Part shown: positions 46,189 to 56,869 of the stretch, piece by piece
Position numbering within the stretch: the first letter of the stretch is position 1
Layout: each line of letters begins with the position of its first letter
Assembly: GCA_004794655.1 (NCBI GenBank)
Contig: SMMW01000592.1
Span: 930,001-994,000 of the forward strand
Source of the DNA: Marisa cornuarietis
Lineage: Eukaryota > Mollusca > Gastropoda > Architaenioglossa > Ampullariidae
DNA length: 64,000 nucleotides
Direction of reading: 5' to 3'
Translations under genes and position numbers: made by a program
Notes under the pieces: generated by a model
Seen by the model: the letters and a program-made list of their open reading frames with translations, nothing else
Database searches by the model: none
What the model was told of the DNA's origin: nothing

Positions 46189-46676
46189 CTATATCTCTTT
46201 CTCTCGCTCTTTCTCTTTCAGGGTATATGAGATAACAAAAATCAGGTCATGTTGTACGCTCTTACAATTACTCAAGATAATCCCTTCGGCATACACGTCT
46301 AGACAAACAAACAAACTGGATTCAGATTGCAACTCGAGAAGATAGCTATAGGAAAGACATTCTGTCTCATATGATACCTGAGGATATTTGCAAGAACTCT
46401 TGCTGTAATTTCTTTTAAACAGTAAGGAAATATATCTGGCTCAGACAAGTCCTCTTTCCCCACTCTCCCCCACCCCCAATAAAAAACCACTGCTTTTCAG
46501 TAGACAGGACGTTGAAATGCCATCTCTCTTTTCAAATACTAAAAAAACTCGTAACTGTAAGCTGTGTTTATTGTATGGTGGTTACAATAAAATTATTTAT
46601 GGTCGGAACAACATTCATGTAGCTACTGGTCAGCTGTCAAGTCATGATTAATCACCTCGCAACGAAATGCTGCGAC
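46188..46676. other. Unassigned stretch
   Basis: Non-coding; no recognisable element or exon. Confidence 0.5.
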
Positions 46677-46780
46677 AAAAGTGCTTTTTTCAAAAGACGA
46701 ACCTTAAACGCCAGACCAAAATGCTTCTTTGAAGACTAACCCGAAATACCGCTACTACAGTACTTCTTTAAAGACAAAGT
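46677..46780. repeat. Degenerate tandem repeat, ~41-bp period
   Basis: Three similar units follow one another at 46677, 46718 and 46759. Each has AAA[A/G]TGCTT or AGTACTT, then CTTT[A/G]AAGAC and an AACC or AAGT continuation. The second and third are close, the first is more diverged. Confidence 0.5.
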
Positions 46781-48205
46781 TTTTAATTTCGCAAGCTTTT
46801 TACTTGATCGTTTTTATTTCGGAGATTTTTACTTTGTAATTATCTAAATTTGGTTTAAAAATAATAATCATTCTGGTTTTTTAAGTGGCTTGGTCAGAGC
46901 GCTGAGAGAAGGGATAAATGGGAAAAATAAATAATTCCATAGCCAGACGAAACAACATGTTACTTACCCCAATAAAAGCTTGAGAACTTTTCACAAAAAC
47001 AGAAATACACTTTGAAATAAATAAATATATATATATATATATAGTTGTATCGTCTTCCTTCACCTGAAATCGCTACCGTAACTACCTACAGCTGACCTGC
47101 GAAAGGCCTTAACCGGACAAGTGGACGAACATTGGACCAACTCTGGCAAAGCTTCTATATGTAGCTAATGTAGGTTATATCAATGCTTTGCTAGACTTGG
47201 TCAAGTGTTTGTCAACATTTGTTTGGAAAACTATTGCACTTGTGTGGTCGGTTTGTGGTTACATTGTACGTTTCTAGATCAGCTGTGCAGCTAAGCTGTG
47301 GCAACACTCCGCTCACACGCAGTAGTGAATATTCTTCCTTCAGGTCATTCTCAAGCCAGATAAGTTTGGTAACGTTTTTTTATATAAACAATACTATTAT
47401 GCAAACACTTTACCAAACTTGGGTCAAACGTTACTCCTTGATCAAGAAGGGGCTCTAGCACATTTTTCCACAGCTACTGCTGTTTGACGACTGAAGTGTG
47501 GACACTGGAGTGTAGGAGGGAGACTCTTGAAGACGAGTTATCTGTTTTTTAGTCTGTCCGTCCGTCTGTCCGCTCCGCTCACCCACCTGTCTGTCTGCCT
47601 ACCCGAGCACCTGCATTTCGTGCTGTGCACTTAATTCTACTCCCTTGTGACTTAGGTAAGCATTGCAACACGTCTTATTTTTCCCCAGCAGCAGACTCAT
47701 CATTACTCCCTCCGTCCGCCCCCCCCCCTTTCGTCCCCTTGTCTATCTATCTTGGGTCGACGCTGCGCATTAGACATAGAACCAGGCGATAAAACATGGA
47801 AATCTCGCGAAGTCTCGTCAGGTGAGCGATACTTTGATGAGAATCTCACACGACCGCCGAGTGCAAGCTCGTGCAAAGGGGACGGAAGCAGGTAATTCGT
47901 CGTCACTTAATCCCAGCGGCGTAAGAAGTTTATGTGAACTCGGCAATTCACACCTGAGGACGGGCGGCAACTCATGCAAATGAAGAATAAAACATTCAGG
48001 CGCCTTGCAGTTGCCTTTCCGGATACGGTCATCGCATTCAGGACGAATGAAGACCTGTGCTGGGGCCCGCGAAGCGACGCAGTGGTGGGCTGTGTCTGGA
48101 TCTGTAGGCTGCGAGTTCTCCCACAGAGACTGCTGCATGCATGTCTTTTTCGTGTAACATGGTTGCATCACGTCTTTTGTTCATTGCCATTGTATTATTC
48201 TATGT

Positions 48206-48206
<1 letters not shown>
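46781..48206. other. Unassigned stretch
   Basis: (AT)n at about 47025-47042. A minus-strand frame at 47818-48171 overlaps a slightly CpG-richer region but has no decisive support. An ATGCAAAT octamer lies at about 47974. Confidence 0.45.
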
Positions 48207-48281
<75 letters not shown>

Positions 48282-48282
48282 G
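48207..48282. repeat. (ATC)n microsatellite
   Basis: About twenty-five ATC triplets. Serine- and histidine-run frames through it are artefacts. A similar tract lies at 25089-25135. Confidence 0.97.
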
Positions 48283-48798
48283 CGTCGTCGTCTTTTCTTG
48301 TCTATGCTGTCGCCATCATGATGAACATGTCCGAGTGCCAGTTAAAATAATTTTTACCTGGTTCATATTGCCCAGAGAAATAAATCTGAGTGAATAATAA
48401 TTAAAAAATATTAAATAACCTTCACTGAGTTTGTGTTCTGCATAACATGACCCGGCGCTGATTGGAAAGACTGAACGAATGATAAAAACAAAGCACTGAC
48501 AACAAATGTGTGTCAAATATTTCGTGTTTGATAGACTGAGTACATATATGTGTGCTTCAATCGATCATTAAATCAGTCGATCTTTCATATTCTGGTTACG
48601 TACCAACTCAACGCATGTGCAGGTGTCATGCAGACACGAGGACATCGACGGCGCCCTGCCATGAAAGAAGGGAGCAGTAAAGCAAACCTGACACCTAGTG
48701 GCAGCTACAAACGCTTCAGTTTCGCCCCGACCTTCATGTGTTGTCTGCCAGAAAGAAGCAAGGCCTCTGTCGACAAACCCAGCGCTTGGCTCAACCTC

Positions 48799-48830
<32 letters not shown>

Positions 48831-49040
48831 CGCTATTGCAAGCGTTCGAAAGAACTTGCAGTGTCCTCTCGTGGTTTCTCTAAAACTCTTACCCAGAATC
48901 TGCGATTTTAGCATGAACCTGTGTTTACATGCGATTTTAGCATGAACCCAACAACAAAAATGATTAACTATTTAAAAAAAACCCACAAAATTTATCCAAA
49001 AATTTATTTTTGAAAGTAATTAGTTAAAAGGTCCCTCAGG
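48283..49040. other. Unassigned stretch
   Basis: A (GT)n(GA)n run at about 48801-48830. A weakly protein-like plus-strand stretch at 48640-48790 has no splice support. Just before the next element the DNA is AT-rich. Confidence 0.45.
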
Positions 49041-49302
49041 GGCCAGTTGCACAGAACATTTCTAATTTTAAACACTTTTAGGCCTTAACTCTATTAAGAT
49101 AATTAGTTTAAAGTGCACACCACAATTTTAGAAGTTTTAAAACTAAAACTGCTTTAAGTAAGATAAAGTTGTTTAAGTCTGACTTTCCGTCCTGTCAGTA
49201 CAATTTTTTGTATGTTCTTCTGCAAAGCATCAAAGTGGCTAAGAAGAGATTTAGCTTCTTTAGAACAGTTTTAAGGTTTAGAAACGTGTTGTGCAACTGG
49301 CC
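49041..49302. mobile_element. 262-bp inverted-repeat element (MITE-like)
   Basis: Both ends read GGCCAGTTGCACA outward to inward (13 bp perfect, about 45 bp imperfect). TCAGG lies directly outside each end (49036-49040 and 49303-49307), a 5-bp target duplication. The interior is AT-rich with no coding frame. It is a non-autonomous DNA transposon of unknown superfamily. Confidence 0.85.
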
Positions 49303-50655
49303 TCAGGTGTCTTATAAATGCTCGATTAATGTTGGGTTTAAAAAATACTTAGCCAAGCTGGTGCATAAACGCAATAAGCGTGGTACTTAAACAAAAATAA
49401 CAGAACCTCTAGCGAGGCAAATTGTGGTTGAAGTCTTAATCTCTATACACAGTACCGATGCCGTTTATTTCTAAAGGATTTACAAGGCTTTGCCTACGAT
49501 TGATTGTGCAACTCAGTAACGAATAACTGCAAGCGTCACCTTTCAAACAGAAATAATAGTATTTCTCTAATAGTATTTGCCGCGCAGTTCAAGGGTGTGG
49601 TGGTAATTATAGAAAGCTGTCACGGTTGTATCTTCCTCTGGTGAAGCCGGCGGAGAGACCCTTGCTTGATCAATCTTATCAGTTTCATCGACGCCTAAAG
49701 CGGTCATGACCAAAGTAGGAAGTGCTACCAAGCCGTCTTTTGGCCTTGACCTTTTGTGCTTAGTTCTGACCTGATCTGTTAAACTGACAAACTGAAGAGA
49801 CGTTACGCCCTTCTATAGACCCCTCGAAGTCCGTGTGTTATTACGCTCACTGTCATTTTTTTGCGTTCACCCTCTTAAGTCCGAGTCTTTCCATTCCTAG
49901 ATTGTTTCCTCGCTCAGGTTTGATCGGTTCACCTCCGCTGTCGATGAGTTTATCTGTGATGACACTTTGACTTCAACGGAGGGAAAGACTCACCTGTCAT
50001 TCAGGTAGTCTGCCACTTTCAATTAGTGGCGCAGCGCACAGCTCGTGGCAGGTCAGCTCGCTTTTTTCCCGCGAGAATGGGGCAGCCGAGACGAGACGTC
50101 GCGCATCTAAGGCCAACAGGAAGAGCTCACTAACACACACAAAACAGAAGATCCCTGAGCTATACCGCGACAAAGCGGAACCTTCTCGAAGTGGTGGCGC
50201 AGTCTGGACCTCGCCGAGGTAGAACTTATCAGATGGAGCACGGGGAAGTGACGATTTACCTATCTGCGTGTCCGATCGATAATTAGTCAGTGATTGATGA
50301 CTGATCTGACGACGGTTGCGAAGAAGCATGGTGTAAAGTTGGGGGTTATCCGTCATACTTATTACTCCTCCGATCGTACAACAAGGGGGAGGGAACGCTG
50401 GTAGTTTGCCTTCGTGGGAAAACGTTCACTGCGTCCTAATGCAAGAGGCAAGATAGTTCAAACAAACTGCTGGCTGCTGTCAGAACGTAAATCGATACCG
50501 GAATAATTTTACTAATTCAAATATTGCAGATCAAGATATGAATAAAGATGAGTCATTACGTTCGAACAATACTGTTACAGTCGTTCCCTCTTCTCTAGTA
50601 CCACGGGATCATGTCTTTCAGACTAATTCAAACCGTTTTTTTCCATGTTCAGACG
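49303..50655. other. Unassigned stretch
   Basis: A minus-strand open frame of 119 codons lies at 49997-50356 (including LTCHELCAAPLIESGRLP). It has no family I recognise and no clear splice borders. Confidence 0.45.
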
Positions 50656-50677
50656 ACGTGTGTGTGTGTGTGTGTGT

Positions 50678-50750
<73 letters not shown>
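50656..50750. repeat. (GT)n microsatellite, imperfect
   Basis: A GT run with two small interruptions over about 95 bp. Confidence 0.97.
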
Positions 50751-50753
<3 letters not shown>

Positions 50754-53700
50754 AGTTCCCTTCAAGTAGTATTGGATATTGGTGTTGCCGATCCCGTCTG
50801 GCTCGCGTATCCGAGATTGAAATCTAACGGAGCTCATCCAGTTGGATTCGGTTGTCCCTCGAGTTGCAGACACTCACGCCTCTGTTTGTGACAGGCGTCG
50901 TATTTTATACGTTGACACCTGAACCCCGTCCTCTGGTAGTTGGAGGAGACGTGGTGCACCACACAAACCACACGCAGACGACCGCCGGGTGTAATCAAGG
51001 GAGACTATCTGATAAAGGTCGGATGCTGTCTTCAGCACAAATAAGTCAGGAGTCGTTTGTGACGTGCCCTTGTATTATGCTAATGAGATGTGAGGTCGTG
51101 GCTAGAGTCTGCAGTTCCCCGGAAGTAATGTGACGTGAGGACAACCCGCTTCTTCAATATGCCTTTACGTTTTCAAGGAAACGTAACTGCCTCCTGCTCG
51201 TCTGTGTGCTTAATGAAATCCCCTATTTTTTAATTTTTTTAAGAAGGATGAACTTGGTGGGAAAAGTACATTCATTTATCCCCAAGCTTCTATCTCCCAC
51301 GCTCGAACTTTTGACGCGGAATATTAAAGGTTGTTTAAATTTATTTATAGATATTCTAGTCTTCAATTTGATGATCTTTTATAAACAACTTTTTTATTTT
51401 ACATCGAACAAATAATAAAGCTTCCTAAAAGTAAACTTCCAATTTTTTTTTTTTTTTTTTTTACTGCTTTAACAAGCCCACCGACACAACATACGCTAAA
51501 TTTGTGACCTCCACGTTTCAGTTAGATGTGCAAAGAACAGAGAAGTGTTTACAGCAATGGCTTTGCAAGAAGATTATGAGTAAAAGCAGCTATGTATTCA
51601 GGCTTCATGACAAACAGAATTTGACGTGCACAGCGCTATCTTCGACACCATTCCTCGTTTTTAATTCGCAAAGTTTAAAACCAAACGATGTGGGCTCACC
51701 AGTGTTTATTCGGATTTAAGGCTAATGTCCTCGTCTTTGTCATCGTCTTGCTTCTGCTCCTGTTCTTCCATTGCGTTTTTGTTATGTCACATTCCGCATT
51801 ACTACACGTCACGTACCACGCTTACCACAACAATGACCCCCACCGCACTAACGCAGCTTGCAAACGCAACAGACATCAGGACAAAACATGAGGGACTCTT
51901 TCTACACAAAGAAATAATAGCTGACCAACGTTCGGTTAAAAAAGAAAAAAGACTAATGGTTTTTTGCGCCTGACCAACTTCGATAGCTGCATAACCTCCC
52001 AACGCTATGTCGTCTGTACAGAGTCTGCACGCGCATCGCGCGCGTTCATGATGTGGGTGATAATCTTCGATGCCACAATGAACACCGCGTCTCTTTTCTC
52101 CACGTTCTCTTCTTCTTCAAAAGTACCATCTCCTTTTTCTAGTTTCTTTCTTAAACGAACGTCAGGAGCAATAACTGGACATTTCAAAAAGAATAACTAC
52201 AAATCTCTTACTACGAAAGGGGTTTACACGCCCCCTCTGCCACACTCTTTCCTAGCCGCTCTCTTCCCAGACTACCCCGTCCGCCGAAACGTTAATATCA
52301 ATTTTATGAGTTTATCACTTGGAAGGAGAACTAAAAGTCAATAAGTGAATAATTGCTACACGGTGTCCGTAAACTAGGACAGCTCACTTCGTCAAACGGA
52401 CAAATGCATGTGAGAGAAACTAGAATAGCACTACTTATCTTGTATAACCAAGAAAACAAGCGATAAAAGCAATAATTAACTTTTCATCTTGACAATTGTT
52501 TCATAGAAAATTTAATTATTCTTCTTCACCCAAGGGCATGTCTTTAAAGCTTAGCTTTCTGGCAAATAAAACCTCGTATTCCCAACTGTTAGCACGAGAA
52601 TGAAAGATAGAGAGAGAGAGAGAGAAAGGAACCAAATGTAAATAAAAAGTATAGGAAGAAGGAAGGAAGGCATTAAAGGAAACGAGAAAAAGCGACAGAA
52701 AGATACACACAAACGCACAAAAGCGAAAAGTTGGCGTGAAAATTCTTCCTGTAAAGATGTTATCGCTGGGTAAAGGGAGCTAATTTGCCCGTGATCCGTA
52801 GATCCGACAAGTTTATCGCAACTATCGTTTTACGGCGGCAGCAGTTATCTGCGCTTTGCTACACTGCCTGCTATTACACGCCGATTCCACCCGACAGAAA
52901 ATAGGACACGTGTATGCAGAGTTTTACTACTGAAGGCGAAAGCTGTTTTTCTTCTTCTTCTCTCGTAGAAGATTGAAATGCCTGTCAGGCGAGGATTTTC
53001 TCTTAGCTACTGAAATGTCACTGCGCTCCGAAAAGACCGCACCAGGAACGTTGAAAGCCCTTTGAAGCTAATGCCTAATTTTGTCTGAAACGAGCTGTTG
53101 GTCGTATATTTGACCCCTGCTTGTACTTCTACTCCCTACTTTAAAACCTTTGTAACTTTTGTCATGCCCTTCCCCGTTTGAAATCGAGTCGAGGTTACGA
53201 TTAGGAATCAGTTTCGGAGCTAAAAGGTGCTTCGGTAAGAGGGATTCGAAGCCTCTAAATATTGTTTCTTTATTGGCATGATGTTGAAAATGAAATGTTA
53301 ATCTTAGCCACAGAGAACAGGGCATGGGGCAAAACAACAAAAGGTTTTAGGCGGAAGGGTTAGAAAAGTGGCGGTGTGACACCACAAGCGACCGATGTGA
53401 ACTTGAGTACCTATTCAGTGAAGAAAAAAGTGCCGCTCCATCTGGCTCGGTTCTCAGCAAGGATTGATGGATGTCTGAGCACTAAGAAAACATTTTCCCC
53501 ATAGCTGTTTTGAAATTAACAATTTAAGTCATTTCTTACAAAAGTTGTCTCTTTCTAGCATCTCTTTATGGTTTTTGCATGCTATGACAAACCGTTTGCC
53601 TGAACATCCTGCTTGGAGACAAACTACAAAGTAGGAAAATGGTTTATATTGCTAACTTTATGCTGGGCTTTTTTATGTATTTCTTTTAAGTTTCATCTCT

Positions 53701-54119
53701 CCTAGTCCCCAACTCCACCCCCACCCCAGCCCGGCCAAAAATAAAAGTAAATGCTGATTGCTGATTCACTTCGCGCATGTTCGGAAAAAATGAGCATTGC
53801 CTTGCCTAAAGAATAATTATTCGGTCTCTAACGAACAGAATTTTAGTCCTGAACATGGTCCCGAAAATCGAATAATTTCCCCTTTATATATCTTCCCTTC
53901 CTCTTTCAAAAAAAGTAAAAACACATGATATACTCGTCCAGAAATCTTGTCAGGTAAAATTGTTCATCATATTTTGAAACGAATCTACGAGAAAAAAATC
54001 TATAGGGCGTATACTGTATATTATATCTTGTTTATTGTAAATCATCCCGTGCATTCTCTATATCAGATTTACTTGCTTATTTTCTTCTCTTCTTTTAAGT
54101 CATTTGTTCATTTATCACT
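50751..54119. other. Unassigned stretch
   Basis: A poly-T run occurs at about 51444-51462 and a (GA)n run at about 52610-52625. Frames here are short and show no resemblance to known proteins. Confidence 0.5.
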
Positions 54120-55320
54120 TGACTAAAGAGTTATGCATCTCCCCCGGTACTGGTCCTCGGGAGGAACAATTGGAGAGACTCAGAGGCTGATAAGGGCTGC
54201 CACTTAGGCTTGTCTTAAACGGTGAATTGGTTCTTTTATCTCTACAAACCAGTTCTTCCTCTGTCCACTTCAACCACCCTCTGAGGCAGCCTGAAGTATG
54301 GTCTTAGAGCGTCGTACATCACAATGCTGAAACAGACCAGTTTGCGCCGGCTCAGAATTGAGAGAAAGGGTTTCTGGAGGTCCTCTTGGATGCCGACTGT
54401 ATTCACTGGTTTTGCGTTCTACGTAGGAGATTCGAGCAGCCTCCTCGGGACTTTGGTTTCGTATGCTTGCAGTCCATGATTCGCATCCATACAGCATCCA
54501 AACTAAGAGGGACGTACAATCTGTATTTGGTAGTAAACCTGATGGTGCTGTTGCGCCATATCCTGTCTTCAGTCTACCCTCACTATTCCTGCTGTCGCTG
54601 TTGCGATTCTGATGCAGACGTCTGACGCAGAGTTCCTTTGGAAAGGGTGGCTCCCAGGTACCTAAAGCTGCTCACTTCTTCGAGCAGTACTCCGTTCATG
54701 TAGATCTCTTCTTTGCCGTTGTCGTTGACCACGATTGCTCTTGTCAGCGCTTGTCTTTGTTCCATTTGTGTTCGATCTCTTTATTTGTTAGTAAGGTCTT
54801 GCAGTTTGCTGCTGGTGTACTGGTCGTAAAGAGTTTCTTAACTGATTTTCTCCATAAAGATCATAACTGTACAGGTGATAGGGAACACCCTTGACAGAGG
54901 TTCCCTTTTGTGTGAAAGAAAGATTCCGACTGGTTATCTAGCTGTACTGCGCTTGTTGATCTCGTATACCACTCTTCGATGACTTTTATGAAACCCTTTT
55001 TAGTGTCGAATTTTCATAACACATGCTATAGCCTTCTTGCCAGACTATGTCAAATACTTTTACAAAATCGATGAAGTTTTGGAAGCGATCTCGCTGGCGC
55101 TGGTGGTTTTTCTTCTCTCTGGATGTGACAATTGGCCAAAATTTGTTCAGCCTGGTCTGAAACCAGCCTATTGGTCTGCTAGATGTTCTTTCCGATACCT
55201 CAAGGGCGACTGTTCTTTCTGTAATCGTCCCTCTACAATTTCGCACAAGCGCCCAGCCATTCTCTTGAAGACTGCACATCGGACATATCTGACCATGCCT
55301 TAATCTTTGGAAAAACTGAT
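54120..55320 (-). mobile_element. LINE 3' half, third copy of the 33988 family
   Basis: The minus strand carries a decayed fingers and palm region: GWFQTRLNKFWPIV followed by FQNFIDFVKVFDIVWQEG (motif A, FVDF-KAFD in intact relatives). Palm sequence with a SESFFHTKG segment follows. After that come NGVLLEEVSSFRYLGATLSK and further downstream fragments to about 54120. All three copies share this NGV-LEEVSS-YLGATLSK layout. The catalytic FADD box is not recognisable. It is inactive. Confidence 0.85.
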
Positions 55321-56281
55321 GTAAAATCCCTTGTGTGCCAGCCATGAGATAGCCTTAGTTGCTGACTTGGCATAAAACAACAACTAACTAACTACTGTAA
55401 CCAGCCACCGCAAGCCGGGCAGGGTAAAGTAGCAAAATATTTGCTGAGGTAACAACTGCATGGCGTCACATTGTGCCCCTACCCTCCCAAACTTCGTTGT
55501 CAGTGTCCCCACCTCAGAGTCGTCTTTATTCTTGCTTGTGGCGTGTTTATTGGCGTCAAAGATCCAGAAAGGCATCCGCAGAGAAACCAACAAAGCCTCT
55601 GAAAAATGGCCCGCCACTCTTACAATCGGGCTTTTCTTCAGGCGCAGGCAACTCTCCGCGCTGCTCTGTGCTGACAGTCTGCAATTACACGCATGAACGA
55701 GACGGTTCAGAGGATGGGAGACCATCCAGGAAGAACATCGCAGAGGCCCGTGCTGCGCTAGGGAACAGCTCGCTATTTTCCGCCTGTCGGCAGTCCTGGT
55801 TCGTAAAGGAAGTGAAGTTCAAACGCGGAGGACCGATTAGGAGTGACATTTAATTCCGTACCAAAACATCCCTCATAGAGCCTCAAAGAAGCGGAAGATA
55901 CGGTCATTATAGGCACCATCGAGCCAAGGCACGGACTGAGTAAATCAGAGGTTTTGTTTCGGATTTCGGGTTTTGTCGCCATCTGCCCTCCAGCTCGGTT
56001 TCCAGAAGTCGGATCCAGTCGATAGGAAGGGTGTGAAGGGAGAACGTCACACGTGACGTAACTATCACGCCTAAATCTCGGAACAATTTTCGTCTTAACA
56101 ACCAACTCCTCTCCCCGAGATAATGTAATGATATTTAACACCCAGCAGTAGATACAAAAATACAAAACAGAAATAAACATGAAATAATCTCAGTGTTGGT
56201 AACAGTCGCCACGATTTTGAGGTTGTTTACAAACACGGTCAAGTAACCACCATCCTTTGTGAACTCAGCGGTTTTGCTTAC
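55321..56281. other. Unassigned stretch
   Basis: A minus-strand frame at 55773-56180 (including LSRGEELVVKTKIVPRFRR) and a plus-strand frame at 55473-55853 overlap. Neither has recognised motifs. It could contain further exons of the minus-strand candidate gene, but no acceptor and donor pair convinced me. Confidence 0.4.
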
Positions 56282-56367
56282 CCCAAACGTGTACGGGTTG
56301 TTGATCCAACTGTCCGTTCGGAAGAAGTCAGCCGTGACCGACGCGATGACCCCCTGCAGGTCAGCCG
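56282..56367 (-). CDS. Candidate internal exon (minus strand), unknown gene
   Basis: On the minus strand the acceptor CCGTTTTCAG lies just before the exon and a strong donor GTAAGC follows GGG. The exon is 86 nt: two bases completing a codon, then 28 codons including GVIASVTADFFRTDSW and INNPYTFG. The split codon is compatible with the upstream candidate exon at 56749-56869. I do not recognise the protein. The open frame actually continues past the donor for another 38 codons, so the exon could be longer, or not an exon at all. Confidence 0.35.
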
Positions 56368-56748
56368 CTGAAAACGGCGAACTGAGAGGGAAGCGGTTAG
56401 GGGAGCAACAATCGCTATCTGACCTTCCCACCCAGCCACTTTATCCTACAGCTAGAGACTGCTAGACCATCATACCCAATGTCCTACATCCGTGTCTTCA
56501 GGTAGCCAACATTCCCTTTGTGCTCCTGGCTCGACAGTGTGAGTGTCGATCTAACTTAAAAGTTGATCAAATACGAACTGGTTCCGTGTTCATCAGTATT
56601 CTAGAATGCGGGTCACAACTCGCCAACATAATCACGAACATGATAAGTGATTCCCAGATCAAGACATCGCAAAATAGAATCCTAATGAATTGCACACCCA
56701 ACTGAAGTAGTAAGAGTTTTAGCATTCACCATACATCCAAGAACTTAC
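56368..56748 (-). other. Possible 381-bp intron between candidate exons
   Basis: On the minus strand it begins GTAAGTTC and ends GTTTTCAG, satisfying the GT-AG rule. It is short compared with the other gaps in this window. Support is the splice consensus and phase only. Confidence 0.3.
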
Positions 56749-56869
56749 GTTGCTGATGTACGCCCTGCACTCCTCTTTGGGAATAGAACGCCTTCGGTAC
56801 ATATATATCAATGCCCTCCATAGTCCTCACTGATTCAAGTGTTGCTGTGAACGCGGATGAGGAAGTGAA
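56749..56869 (-). CDS. Candidate internal exon (minus strand), unknown gene
   Basis: On the minus strand the acceptor GTTGTTTTGCAG precedes the exon and donor GTAAGT follows CAAC. Length is 121 nt. One frame is open from the first base (FTSSSAFTATLESVRTMEG then IDIYVPKAFYSQRGV) and ends with one spare base that pairs with the two leading bases of the exon at 56282. One other frame contains a stop (TGA). No domain recognised. Confidence 0.35.

Noticed and set aside
48141..48350. Serine-run and histidine-run open frames at trinucleotide repeats (also at 24.9-25.2 kb)
   Set aside because: Translation of (ATC)n and (CTC)n microsatellites, with no start, splice or conservation support.
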